In this document: piece after piece, positions 33,276 through 42,150 of the stretch
How positions within the stretch are numbered: the first letter of the stretch is position 1
Layout of the letters: every line of letters begins with the position of its first letter
NCBI RefSeq assembly: GCF_003865135.1
Contig: NZ_BHZC01000001.1
Location: 310,001-374,000, forward strand
Direction: 5' to 3'
Origin: Streptomyces chrestomyceticus JCM 4735
GTDB taxonomy: Bacteria; Actinomycetota; Actinomycetes; Streptomycetales; Streptomycetaceae
Length of the DNA: 64,000 nucleotides
The notes under the pieces: model-generated
Seen by the model: the letters and a program-made list of their open reading frames with translations, nothing else
Databases searched by the model: none
What the model was told of the DNA's origin: nothing
Position numbers and translations under genes: made by a program

Positions 33276-34367
33276 ATGGGTCATGAGAACGTGGGTCGGA
33301 GCCGGATGTGGCCGATCGTGGTGCGGCATCCGGAGGATCCGGTGGAAGCGGTCATGGAGGCCGACGCGCTCGACGCCAAGCTGCAGACCGCGGCGATACT
33401 GGTGCGGGGCCCGCTGTTCGGGGTGGCCGCGCAGGACGCCGGGCAGGCACCGCGGTGGCGGGTGGTGGTCGCGGTGGACGCCGGCTGCCCGCAGCAGGCC
33501 CGGGACAGCCTCAACTCGTTGCTGTGGCGCCGCGCGAAGGACGAGGCCCAGGACCGGGAGGAGCGATGCGCCCTGCTGGCGGCGGTCGCCCGGCTGGAGA
33601 GCGAACGCGTCGACGAACTCACCGTGCTCACGACCCGCTACCGGATCGTCCGTGCGGAGGAGTACGCGGGGACGGGGCCGGACGGCATCGAACAGCCCCG
33701 CCCGACCGACCCCGAACCCACCGTGCCCGACTGGAGCCGCAGCGCCAGGGATCCGATCGACAACGGCCTGCTGCTCGACCCCGAGGCGCCGGTCACGCCC
33801 ACCCAGGCCGCGGAACGCCTGATGCTGCGCGGCCTGGCGTACAGCGGCGTCCGGTTCCCCGAGGACGTGCGCGCCGACTCCCGTAAGGCGCTGGAGACCC
33901 ATCCCGACGTGATGCTGCTGCCCACGGCCTTCAGGGTCGTGGAGCGCAACGACCCCGGGTGGGAATCGAGCAGCGGCCTGCACGCCAGTGCGCACGCGGC
34001 CCGCAGGTCGCTGGACTTCGCCCTGACGTGGTTGCAGCCGCGCCTGAAGGGGCTCATCCCCTGGGAGGCCGACAACATGACCACCGACGCCCGGACGGTG
34101 ACCGCCGAGGGCACCGACCCTGCCGCCGCAGAGCTGGCCGAGTACGTCCGGGCCGCCGACCGGCTCCGGTCCGAACGGGTCAACCAGGTCGAGGCCCGGG
34201 GCACCGTCCACCGGATCTGCCGTGCCCGCCGGCTGCTGCGCTGGGGCCCGGACGGGCCGGAAGCGGCACGCCCGTCGGACGCCAACAGTCATCCTCCGGA
34301 GCGGATGCACCCCCGTATCGATGAGGACGGCAACATCCATCACGAACAGGAGAACGACGCCCCGTGA
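33276..34367 (+). CDS. DUF5954 family protein
   Basis: 363 residues, soluble, with no signal or membrane segment. It is recognised as the actinobacterial DUF5954 type: MWPIVVRHPEDPVEAVMEAD start, RYRIVRAEEY and an RICRARRLLRWGPDGPE C-terminal block, followed by an acidic His-rich tail. Function unknown. I favour the ATG at 33276. It is followed by a strong terminator, so it is probably monocistronic. Confidence 0.8.
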   Translation: MGHENVGRSRMWPIVVRHPEDPVEAVMEADALDAKLQTAAILVRGPLFGVAAQDAGQAPRWRVVVAVDAGCPQQARDSLNSLLWRRAKDEAQDREERCALLAAVARLESERVDELTVLTTRYRIVRAEEYAGTGPDGIEQPRPTDPEPTVPDWSRSARDPIDNGLLLDPEAPVTPTQAAERLMLRGLAYSGVRFPEDVRADSRKALETHPDVMLLPTAFRVVERNDPGWESSSGLHASAHAARRSLDFALTWLQPRLKGLIPWEADNMTTDARTVTAEGTDPAAAELAEYVRAADRLRSERVNQVEARGTVHRICRARRLLRWGPDGPEAARPSDANSHPPERMHPRIDEDGNIHHEQENDAP

Positions 34368-34369
34368 AG

Positions 34370-34418
34370 GCCGGCCGTCCGGGACGCGCACCGCACTTGG
34401 CCGTCCCGGACGGCCGGC
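34370..34418. terminator. Strong bidirectional terminator
   Basis: A 16-bp perfect stem, GCCGGCCGTCCGGGAC (34370-34385) with GTCCCGGACGGCCGGC (34403-34418), and a 17-nt loop lie between the convergent DUF5954 and LysR genes. Confidence 0.88.
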
Positions 34419-34481
34419 TCCGACAGCACCCGGCCGCGTCAAACGGCTGGCCTCACAAGAGCTGCGTCGGGCCGACGGCGG

Positions 34482-35387
34482 CTACCCCCACGTCCGGGCC
34501 TTCATCAGAAGATGGCCGTGGAGCAGGGACAGGTCGGGGTGGCACAGGCTGCCGTCCCGGGTGGCGAGGTAGAAGGTGTTGATGGGCGGGATCTCGGGCT
34601 CCAGCAGTTTGACGACCTCGCCCTGCCGGAGGGCGTCGGCCGCCAGGTAGGTGGGCAGCACGGAGATCCCGGCGGAGGACTTGACGGCGGCCAGCACGCC
34701 TCGCAGGTCCGGGATGACGACGGAGGGGGCCGAGGTGGGGCGTATCCCGAAGACGGTGAGCCAGTAACGGCGGATGATCGGGAGCGACTCGGCGTAAGCG
34801 ATCAGCGGATACTTGTCGAGGACGGCTGCCGGCCCTTCCTTCATGATCTGCCCGGCCGGGACACCGTCGGCCAGTTCGGGTGAGGCGAGCATCGCGAACT
34901 CCTCGTCGACCAGCGTCACGGCGCTGATCCCGCGCAGCCGGGGCCGCACGGTCGACAGGACGAGGTCGTAGTCACCGCTCGTCAGACGGTCCAGGAGGTC
35001 GTCGGCGAGACCGAAGCGGAAGTTGATCCGCAGGCCGTCGGCGATGAGATCGCTGACCGCCGCCACGACCCGGGAGGTGATCAGCTCCGCCGGCCCGCCG
35101 ACGCACAGCGGACGGCTGTCGGAGCTGCCGCCGAAGTGCCGCTCGACCACGCCCCCGAGGGCGTCGACCGGACCCTGCACGTCGCGGATGAGCAGATCGG
35201 CGGCGCAGGTCGGGACGACACCCTGGGGAACGCGTTCGAAGAGCACCTTGCCGAACGTACGCTCAAGATTGCGGACCTGGTGCGTGACGGTCGGCTGCGA
35301 AAGCTCCAGGCTCTGTGCCGCCTTGGTGAAGGAACCCAGACGGTAGACGGTCACGAACGTCCTGAGCCAGCTCAGTTGCACGACCAT
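34482..35387 (-). CDS. LysR-family transcriptional regulator
   Basis: 301 residues. The N-terminal winged helix (LRTFVTVYRLGSFTKAAQSL followed by ELSQPTVTHQVRNLER) is typical, and an effector-binding periplasmic-protein-like domain follows from about residue 90. It is transcribed in the same direction as the DJ-1/MFS genes further upstream but separated from them by 310 nt, so it may regulate that group. Effector unknown. Confidence 0.92.
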   Translation of the reverse strand: MVVQLSWLRTFVTVYRLGSFTKAAQSLELSQPTVTHQVRNLERTFGKVLFERVPQGVVPTCAADLLIRDVQGPVDALGGVVERHFGGSSDSRPLCVGGPAELITSRVVAAVSDLIADGLRINFRFGLADDLLDRLTSGDYDLVLSTVRPRLRGISAVTLVDEEFAMLASPELADGVPAGQIMKEGPAAVLDKYPLIAYAESLPIIRRYWLTVFGIRPTSAPSVVIPDLRGVLAAVKSSAGISVLPTYLAADALRQGEVVKLLEPEIPPINTFYLATRDGSLCHPDLSLLHGHLLMKARTWG

Positions 35388-35697
35388 GCTCGGCGCCCCC
35401 CGCGCTTGCCCTGCTGATGCCTTCGTCCCCCGGAGCGGACTCGGCGGATGACTGGTACGGCCTTGCTGCGTGGTGATACATGGTGCGCGAGGACGCCGGG
35501 CTGGGCGTTGGGGGGCTGGCCGGGAGCCTCGCAGCTATGGTGCGGCACACAGGGGCGGCCGCGTCGGCGGCGGACGGGAAGTCGGTGCACCGGGCGACGA
35601 ATATACGCCTACGGGACTACCTCCGCGTGCCCGGAAGCACGAGAAGCGGTCATCCCCGTACGGGCCCCTGTGACGACGGTGCGGGCGGACACCGAGG
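35388..35697. other. Intergenic region upstream of the LysR gene
   Basis: 310 nt. It should hold the LysR promoter (minus strand). Short open frames here have neither ribosome sites nor protein-like composition, and I see no clear repeat or hairpin. Confidence 0.5.
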
Positions 35698-36381
35698 TCA
35701 GGCGGAGCCGGCCGCCAACTGCTCCAGTACCAGCTCGGCGACCCGTACGGCCGAGGCCGGGTTCTGGCCGGTGACGAGCCGCTGGTCGGCGACGGCGTGT
35801 GCGGCGAAGTTCGCGGCTTTGGTGATCTTCGCGCCGCGTTCGGCGAGCTTGCTCTCCAGCAGGTAGGGCACCACTTCGGTCAGCCCGGCGGCGGCCTCCT
35901 CCTCGTTGGTGAAGGCCGAGACCTGCTTGCCGTCCACCAGGTACGCACCGTCACCGAGCCGGACATTGACCAGCCCGGCCGGGCCGTGGCAGACCGCGGC
36001 GACGACACCGCCCTGCTCGTAGATCCCCGCGGCCAGCTCGGCCAGCGCCTCCGACTCGGCCAGGTCCCACATGGCGCCGTGCCCGCCCGCGTAGAAGATG
36101 ACGTCGTAATCGGCGGCCGTCAGGTCACCGGGAGCGGCGGTGGTGGACAGGGCGGTCTCGATGTGCGGGTCGGCGAGGAAGTCGGCCTGCACCTGGTCCC
36201 CGGGGTCGAAACCGTCCTGCGGCGGCGCACCGCCCTGTACGGACACGAAGTCGAGGTCGTACCCCGCCTTGCGGAAAACGGCGGCGGGGTGGGCCACTTC
36301 GGGGAGGTAGAAACCGGTCTTCCGGCCGGTGTCGCCGAGGACGCCATGGCTGGTGAGTGCGAACAGGACCTTCTTGGTCAT
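35698..36381 (-). CDS. DJ-1/PfpI superfamily protein (Hsp31/glyoxalase III-like)
   Basis: 227 residues. It has the DJ-1 nucleophile elbow in AAVCHGPAGLVNV and YAGGHGAMWDL, which supplies the Glu/Asp-His neighbourhood, matching the type 1 glutamine amidotransferase domain family that includes Hsp31-like glyoxalases. Likely a cytoplasmic methylglyoxal or reactive-carbonyl defence enzyme. A closely similar paralogue is encoded 225 nt upstream. Confidence 0.88.
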   Translation of the reverse strand: MTKKVLFALTSHGVLGDTGRKTGFYLPEVAHPAAVFRKAGYDLDFVSVQGGAPPQDGFDPGDQVQADFLADPHIETALSTTAAPGDLTAADYDVIFYAGGHGAMWDLAESEALAELAAGIYEQGGVVAAVCHGPAGLVNVRLGDGAYLVDGKQVSAFTNEEEAAAGLTEVVPYLLESKLAERGAKITKAANFAAHAVADQRLVTGQNPASAVRVAELVLEQLAAGSA

Positions 36382-36605
36382 GACATTTTCTCCGGTTGAT
36401 CGAGAGGTTAAGGATGAGCCGTCGGACGCGTCCGGCCCCCAACCGTTCGAATGTAGGCATCGGGGTGAGCTGGTCGCCAATAGCGCGACTCATGCCCCCC
36501 ATAGAGATGTGAATGAGGTGGGAATTCTCCGGGATGTCCAGCCCTTGGGGCTTTGGACTTCGGGTGTCGGCGAGAACACCGGCGGATACAGGTGGCTGAT
36601 TAAGG

Positions 36606-37316
36606 TCATCGCTCAGGGTGTTTCAGGAGCAATTCGGCCAGGCGGTCCCCGAGCCCGGCGGACGACTGCGGATTCTGACCGGTGACCAGTCGCCCGTCGA
36701 CCACCACGTGCGGCGACCGGTCGGGAGCGGCGGAGAAGCTCGCGCCGGCCTCCTCCAGCGCGGTCTGCAGCGGGAACGGTACGACGTCGGCCAGTCCGCG
36801 CATGCTCTCCGACGCGTTCGAGAACGCGGTCAGTTCGCGGCCGTCCACCAGGTGACCGCCGTCCGAGAGCGTCAGGTCGACGAGCACCGCGGGACCGTGA
36901 CAGATCGCCGCGAGGACCCCGCCGGACTCGTACACCTGCCGGCCGATGGCGTGCAGTGCCGGGTGCCCCCGGAAGTCCCACATCGTGCCGTGCCCGCCGA
37001 CGTAGAGGACACCCGCGTAATCGCCCGGTTCCGCCTCCTCCGGGCGCAGCGTCCGGGAGAGCCGGCCGCCGCCGTCCGGGTCCGCCATGAAGGCCCGCTG
37101 CGCGGGGTCGGCGGGATCGTGGCCGACGACCGGCGGCCGACCGCCCCGTACGGAGACGAAGTCCACGGTGTGGCCGTCGGCACGCAGCCGGTGCCAGGGC
37201 ACGGCGGTCTCTCCCAGATGGAAGCCGGTGGGAGTGCCGGTACGGCCGAGGACATCGTGGCTGGTCAGGACGAACAGCACTTTCTTCGCGGCGTTAATGG
37301 TCGGCATTACGGGCAT
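36606..37316 (-). CDS. DJ-1/PfpI superfamily protein, paralogue
   Basis: 236 residues from the ATG at 37316, which has GGAG 6 nt upstream; an internal ATG at 37307 forms TAATG with the MFS stop. Nucleophile elbow LAAICHGPAVLVDL and YVGGHGTMWDF align with the previous protein, so the two look like a tandem duplication. It overlaps the MFS gene by 10 nt and is therefore co-expressed with the exporter. Confidence 0.88.
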   Translation of the reverse strand: MPVMPTINAAKKVLFVLTSHDVLGRTGTPTGFHLGETAVPWHRLRADGHTVDFVSVRGGRPPVVGHDPADPAQRAFMADPDGGGRLSRTLRPEEAEPGDYAGVLYVGGHGTMWDFRGHPALHAIGRQVYESGGVLAAICHGPAVLVDLTLSDGGHLVDGRELTAFSNASESMRGLADVVPFPLQTALEEAGASFSAAPDRSPHVVVDGRLVTGQNPQSSAGLGDRLAELLLKHPER

Positions 37317-38512
37317 GGCGCACTCCGGGTGAAGACGGCCACGGTGAGGCCGGCGGCGAGTGTGGCGAGGACGAGTACCGTCAGCATGGGCCGGTAGCCG
37401 AGTTGCGCGGCGGCGAGCTGCCCGGCCGACGCGCCGACGAACAGGACGAAGGTGTTGACCGCGCCCGCCGTCCCGCGCGCGTGCGGCGCGAGCTCGTGCA
37501 GCAGCCCGACGAGCCCCGGCGCGATCAGACTCGTGCCGGCCACGAAGAGCACGCTGACGCCGATCAGTACCCCGGTCATGGCGGCGGCCTGCGCCAGCAA
37601 GGCCAGCAGCAGTCCGGCCGCCGCGGTCAGGTATCCGGCGACGGCGAGTGTACGCGGCCCCTTGGCACCGAACCGCCGGTTCACCAGCGGCCCCGCCAGC
37701 AGCCCAACCGCGCCGACCGCCTGCACCAGCAGCATCTGGTCCGCGTCGTACCCGGACGTCTCCCGCAGCTCCCGCTCCAGTACCGCGCAGAAGGCGACGA
37801 AGCTCCCGAACACGGTCAGGGCGGATCCGAATACCGCCGCCGGCCCCTTGGTGCGTATGAGGCCCGACGCCGCCTTGGCGACCTCGCGGACCGAAGCCGC
37901 CGAGCCGACTGAGCCCGGCGGCAGCAGCCGCCACAAGAGCGCGGCAGCCATCGCGTACCCGATCGCCGCGGGCCAGAACGCCGCCCGCCAGTCAGCGTGC
38001 TCCGCCATCACCTGGCCGAACACCTGCCCGACGATGCCTGCCCCCAGTAAGCCGGTCGTGAGCAGGGAGAGCGCGAGCGGGCGCCGGGCGGCGGGCGACC
38101 GCTCGGTCACGTGGGCGAGCGCGGCGGGAGCGAAGGTCGCGGCCGTGAAACCCTGCAGGACGCGGCCGGTCAGGAACCAGCCGTAGTCCGGCGCGGCGGC
38201 GGTCAGCGCGGTGATCACTGCCGTGGCCAGGGCACCGATCGCGAGGACGGGCCGCCGTCCGACCCGGTCGGACAAGGGACCGAAGACCAGGAAGCCGAGG
38301 GCGTAGGCGAAGGAGAACGCGGCGCCGGTCCAGGCGGCGGACGCGGCGTCGACCCCGTAGGCGGTCTGGATACGGCCGGCGATCGGGATCGCGAGGTAGA
38401 GCTGCGCGGGGATGGCGAAGGCCATCGCCACCAGCAACGCGAGCTGAACGGAGAAGGCGGGCCGTCGGCGGTGCCGGGGAGTGGGACGGGTGGGGCGAGT
38501 GGCGGTGAGCAT
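37307..38512 (-). CDS. MFS transporter
   Basis: 401 residues with 12 predicted membrane helices. The A-motif FGPLSDRVGRRPV sits between helices 2 and 3, and a central loop (ASVREVAKAASGLIRTKGP) divides the halves. It resembles drug:H+ antiporters of the 12-helix type. The overlapping DJ-1 gene suggests a joint role in handling a toxic carbonyl or xenobiotic; the substrate is not deducible. Confidence 0.9.
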   Translation of the reverse strand: MLTATRPTRPTPRHRRRPAFSVQLALLVAMAFAIPAQLYLAIPIAGRIQTAYGVDAASAAWTGAAFSFAYALGFLVFGPLSDRVGRRPVLAIGALATAVITALTAAAPDYGWFLTGRVLQGFTAATFAPAALAHVTERSPAARRPLALSLLTTGLLGAGIVGQVFGQVMAEHADWRAAFWPAAIGYAMAAALLWRLLPPGSVGSAASVREVAKAASGLIRTKGPAAVFGSALTVFGSFVAFCAVLERELRETSGYDADQMLLVQAVGAVGLLAGPLVNRRFGAKGPRTLAVAGYLTAAAGLLLALLAQAAAMTGVLIGVSVLFVAGTSLIAPGLVGLLHELAPHARGTAGAVNTFVLFVGASAGQLAAAQLGYRPMLTVLVLATLAAGLTVAVFTRSAPCP

Positions 38513-38656
38513 GCGGGTCCTCTGGAAAGAGCCGAGCGGTTGGGTGAGACGGGGCTCGGGCGTTCGGGTGCTCGGGCGTGCGAATGTTGGCCGGCCCCGT
38601 ACCGGGCCGGAGGCGCCCCTGGGGCCAGCACCAGCGCCCCGTCGGCGCAGTCCTCC

Positions 38657-39448
38657 TCACAAGTCGGCCACCAGGGCGCTCAGCTCGCCCAGTTCCAGCC
38701 CTTCGATCCCGTGCCGGGCCGCTTCCGCCCGATGCTCGGGCGTCTGGTACCCCCACTGCGCCCATCGGGCCCGGACGCCCACCGCCGCCACCTTCCGTAC
38801 GTTGGACAAGTTGTCGTCCACGAACGTCACGGCGTCCAGCGGAACGCCCCGCCGCGCGCACGCCTCCTGAATGGCTGCTGCCTTGTGGCGACACTCTCCG
38901 AAGACCTCGGCCACGGTCTGTTCCAGTCCGTGCCGCCTGAGGATGGAACGGACCGAGGGCTCGTCCTTCGCCGTCACGATGACCACCGCCCCGGCGTGCC
39001 GCAGCAGCTCCGGCACGCCGGGATACAGCGTGTGCAGCCCGAGCCAGAAGTCCGGCTCCGCCGCCCGGAACCACTCCCGCGCCTCCGACGCCACCGTCGT
39101 GAACCGCTCGACGCGCTCCCTCGGAAGCGAGCCGAAGAGCTGGTCGAAGTCCGCCTGTGAGGTGATGCCGTCCGCCTCGGGCAGATGCGCCACCAGGAAG
39201 TGGTCCAGCAGCCGCGAGTAGTCCCGCACCGCGCGGAACCGCTCGGTGAACGCCCCGGGCAGCCGCTCCAGTTGCCCGGGGCCGGCCACGCTCCGGTCGT
39301 GCGGACGTTCTCCGAGCCAGGTGACCAGGGCGCATTCGTCGAGGGCGTCACAGATGACCCCGTCGAAGTCGAGCGCGAGCAGGCCCGTGCGGGTGCCGGG
39401 CCGGCCGGGACGGTACGGGTCCGTCCCGACGACGGCGTGGCGGTCCAT
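38657..39448 (-). CDS. HAD-superfamily hydrolase
   Basis: 263 residues. HAD motifs: LLALDFDGVICD (motif I with both Asp residues), VIVTAKDEPS (motif II), a lysine region near RHKAAA and TFVDDN (motif IV). A helical cap domain lies between motifs I and II. Likely a cytoplasmic phosphatase on a small molecule. The ATG overlaps the stop of the upstream PfpI gene (ATGA), so the two are co-translated. Confidence 0.9.
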   Translation of the reverse strand: MDRHAVVGTDPYRPGRPGTRTGLLALDFDGVICDALDECALVTWLGERPHDRSVAGPGQLERLPGAFTERFRAVRDYSRLLDHFLVAHLPEADGITSQADFDQLFGSLPRERVERFTTVASEAREWFRAAEPDFWLGLHTLYPGVPELLRHAGAVVIVTAKDEPSVRSILRRHGLEQTVAEVFGECRHKAAAIQEACARRGVPLDAVTFVDDNLSNVRKVAAVGVRARWAQWGYQTPEHRAEAARHGIEGLELGELSALVADL

Positions 39449-39999
39449 CAGGCGCTATCCTTCTCCGCGATCTTCTGCGCGGTCTCGAACACGGCACGCA
39501 TGAACGCCCCCATGTACCCGTAGTACGAGCACGTGATGATGTTGCCGTCCACGATGACGTCGCTCTCGACCACCTCGGCGCCCGCGTTGACCACGTCGTC
39601 GCGCAGCCCGATGTACGCGCAGGCCTTCCGGTTCCGCAGCACGCCGGCGCTCACCATGATCCAGGGCCCGTGACAGAGCCCCGCGACCACCTTGCCCGCC
39701 TCGGCCATGCCCGCCACGAAGTCCAGCACGCCGCGGACCTGACGCACCCGGTCCGGCGCCTCGTGACCGCCGGTGAGGATCACGGCGTCGTACAGGTCCA
39801 CCGACAGGTCCTCGTAGGCGATGAGCGGCCGCGCCGTCTTGTCCATCGGCAGCGGGACACCGTACTTGCCGGTGGTCGCGTCGCCGTTCTTGGTGGCGAT
39901 GTCGACGTGCCAGCCCTCTTCTAGAAGGCGGTAATAGGTGAAGACGACATCATGGTCCTGGAAACCCTGACCGGTGACGATGACAGCACTCTGCGACAT
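39448..39999 (-). CDS. DJ-1/PfpI family protein
   Basis: 183 residues, the length of the PfpI/YhbO group. VILTGGHEAPDRVRQ carries the active-site acidic region and GLCHGPWIMVSAG the nucleophilic Cys with its His. It differs from the two longer DJ-1 proteins nearby. The gene is coupled to the HAD hydrolase and follows the cupin gene after 77 nt. Exact activity (deglycase, hydratase or isonitrile hydratase type) cannot be decided. Confidence 0.88.
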   Translation of the reverse strand: MSQSAVIVTGQGFQDHDVVFTYYRLLEEGWHVDIATKNGDATTGKYGVPLPMDKTARPLIAYEDLSVDLYDAVILTGGHEAPDRVRQVRGVLDFVAGMAEAGKVVAGLCHGPWIMVSAGVLRNRKACAYIGLRDDVVNAGAEVVESDVIVDGNIITCSYYGYMGAFMRAVFETAQKIAEKDSA

Positions 40000-40076
40000 T
40001 ACTACTCCCCCGTGACTCTGCTTGTCTTTCTGCTTACCGCTTTCCGCTTACTCGACTACTTCGCCGCTCGCTTCCG

Positions 40077-40886
40077 TCAGGCGGTCTTGGCCCGTGTGGT
40101 TGCGACGCTGACGCACAGATACTGCATGTCGGTGTGCACCCGCCGGGCATCCTCCGGACGGCCGGTCAGGATTTCCAGGTCCGCATAGACGGCACCGGAC
40201 ACGCAGAGCGGAATGTGGAACAGGTCCTCCGCCCGCCGCCGGTAGAACACGTCCATCCCGGTACGCAGTTCGAACCGGAACCGCCCGTCCGGGGTGCGCG
40301 CCCGCATCCGCGTGTGCGGAAAGGACAGCACCTTGCGCATCGGGTGCTTCGACGCGTCGAGAGAGTTCGACTCGTACGCCGTCCCGGCCCGGTTGTAGTC
40401 GTCCTTCAGCCGCATCAGGTCGAACTTGTTCCGCGGCGACTCGACCTCGATCAGTTCCAGCGGTTCGTCCCCCGCGTTCCGCGTTCCGTGGAACGCCCCG
40501 GGCGCGATCCGCACGATGCTGCCCTGCCGGAGCGGAATGGACGTGCCGTCCAGGCCCGTGGTCACACCCTGGCCGCCCAGGCAGAGCAGGTACGTGAGCT
40601 TGCGCGGGTGCAGATGGACGGACGTACCGTGCGGGGCGTCGATGTGCAGCGCCCAGCAGTCGAAGAGCTCGTCCACGTAGGCCCGGTACTCGTAGCCCCA
40701 GGGCTTCGGAATCACCTCGTCCAGGTGCGAATCCTCGTCGAACTGCTCGTTCCCGAAGCGGGCTCCGCTCCGCAGCAGCCGCTTGAGTTCGGCGATGTCC
40801 GCGGGCCCCGCGTCCAGGCGGACGATCCGGTCCTGACCGTCGCCGGACGTGTTCTGAACGATAGTTGTAGCAGGCGTGATCGCCAT
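40077..40886 (-). CDS. Cupin-domain protein
   Basis: 269 residues from the ATG at 40886 after GGGGGAAAG; a longer in-frame start at 40946 lacks such a site. A single cupin barrel is visible. Motif 1 is VHLHPRKLTYLLCLGG, with two His but no Glu at the usual position. Motif 2 is IAPGAFHGTRN, which supplies the third His. The altered first motif suggests a three-His metal site or a binding protein. It may form an operon with PfpI and HAD. Substrate unknown. Confidence 0.75.
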   Translation of the reverse strand: MAITPATTIVQNTSGDGQDRIVRLDAGPADIAELKRLLRSGARFGNEQFDEDSHLDEVIPKPWGYEYRAYVDELFDCWALHIDAPHGTSVHLHPRKLTYLLCLGGQGVTTGLDGTSIPLRQGSIVRIAPGAFHGTRNAGDEPLELIEVESPRNKFDLMRLKDDYNRAGTAYESNSLDASKHPMRKVLSFPHTRMRARTPDGRFRFELRTGMDVFYRRRAEDLFHIPLCVSGAVYADLEILTGRPEDARRVHTDMQYLCVSVATTRAKTA

Positions 40887-41658
40887 AGCTGTCTTTCCCC
40901 CGTTTACCTGTCGCCAATTACCGAAAGCCCCACTTGCGGGCAGCACGGCAATCTCAGCGCCTCAACTGAAGCAGCGACCGCAACGAAGGGCAAATAGGAA
41001 CTTCTGGCGGGGGCCATGAAGTTTCCTTGTTGACGGGAATCTGATGTTCCGGCATCCGCCGCCACCAGGAACCCATAACCGAATAGTTCGAGCCACGCCG
41101 GCCACCAAACGGCCAAGTGACCAGAAAATATTGCACCATCAACGACTACTTACCATGCATCCAGGCCCCGGAAAGCGACAACCACCGGACAACAATCCAT
41201 CTCGCGACCCGACCGACCCGACAAGACCGCACAGAACCTCCCACCGACCGGCACCGAAGTCCCGGCGGCGGTCGCCGACCACGCGACAACACGGGCCGAG
41301 GCCCGCCGGCACCGGCCGCATCTACCGTCACACTGGAGGTCAGACGTCACGCAGGTCCCGCTGACACTCATCACGCAGGCGTGGCCGCGGCGCACACCCC
41401 GCCAGGCCGCGAGTGCGGGGCCAATCAGCCCCCAGCAGGTTCCTGCCTCTGCCGCCAGCTCTGCTACGTTCATTTCGGACCAACCAAGGTCAACCAAGGT
41501 CCACAACAACGCGACTTCGGCCGCCGATCACCACACCAGCATGGTTCTTTGCGGGGCGGAACAGCTAGTCGATATGCACCCATTTGCGAGGTCAGCCGGA
41601 ATCAGCGAAATTCAGGAGAATCCGCCACGCCGCCTGACAACACCGCTGGCCATGGCCT
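40887..41658. other. Long intergenic region left of the CRISPR array
   Basis: About 770 nt, less GC-rich than the surroundings. No frame has a convincing ribosome site or protein-like composition. It contains a short repeat, CCAAGGTCAACCAAGGTCCA, near 41483-41502. Its last part would be the leader if the CRISPR array is read left to right, as the degenerate right-hand repeat suggests. Confidence 0.5.
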
Positions 41659-41808
41659 GTGGTTCCCGCGCGAGCGGGGGTGGTCCCAAGGCGTACTTGG
41701 CCGCGCTGAAGAACATCGAGTGGTTCCCGCGCGAGCGGGGGTGGTCCTGGCAGCAGCGATCACTCGACCGTCGAGCAGCAGTCGTCCCCGTACAAGCGGG
41801 GTTGATCC
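41659..41808 (+). CRISPR. Minimal type I-E-like CRISPR array, three repeats, two spacers
   Basis: Two identical 28-nt repeats (41659-41686 and 41720-41747) begin GTGGTTCCCGCG, have a GC-rich palindromic centre and end GGGGGTGGTCC. A third, degenerate copy at 41781-41808 falls exactly on the same 61-nt period. Both spacers are 33 nt (41687-41719, 41748-41780). The repeat matches the actinobacterial type I-E style. The degenerate copy at the right end suggests that side is leader-distal. No cas genes lie in the window. Confidence 0.88.
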
Positions 41809-42150
41809 CGAGCCTCACCCTCTCTCAGCGCCTTCGCCCGGTACTGCCGCGCGCGAGGCGCTGTCCCATGGCCTCTCGCCTGAGCCCCAAAAGGCCGTCA
41901 TGGAACATCTCGGCGACGCAGACAGACAGAAGCCGAAGCACCCGCCCCTCGCCCCGATGCGCCCGCAGCGTGATCGCGGCTGAATTCACATCGGTGTTGC
42001 GCATGACGAGGCGTCCCGAAGGAGCAAGAACCGTTCGGCAACTGCTGGAGGCCGGCGCGTGTTCGCGGCATCGCCACCGGCGACATGGATCTCCTTCGCC
42101 CACGCACGGGAAGATTGACCATCCGCGATCCCGAGCTCCCGCCCCCCTTC
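41809..42150. other. Intergenic region between CRISPR array and EamA gene
   Basis: 342 nt with no supportable gene. A weak repeat-like stretch near 41841 (GTACTGCCGCGCGCGAGGCG) may be a further decayed CRISPR repeat, but it is off the 61-nt phase by one base. Confidence 0.4.

Noticed and set aside
41841..41868. A fourth CRISPR repeat
   Set aside because: Some resemblance, but it is one base off the 61-nt phase and too diverged to separate from chance in GC-rich DNA.
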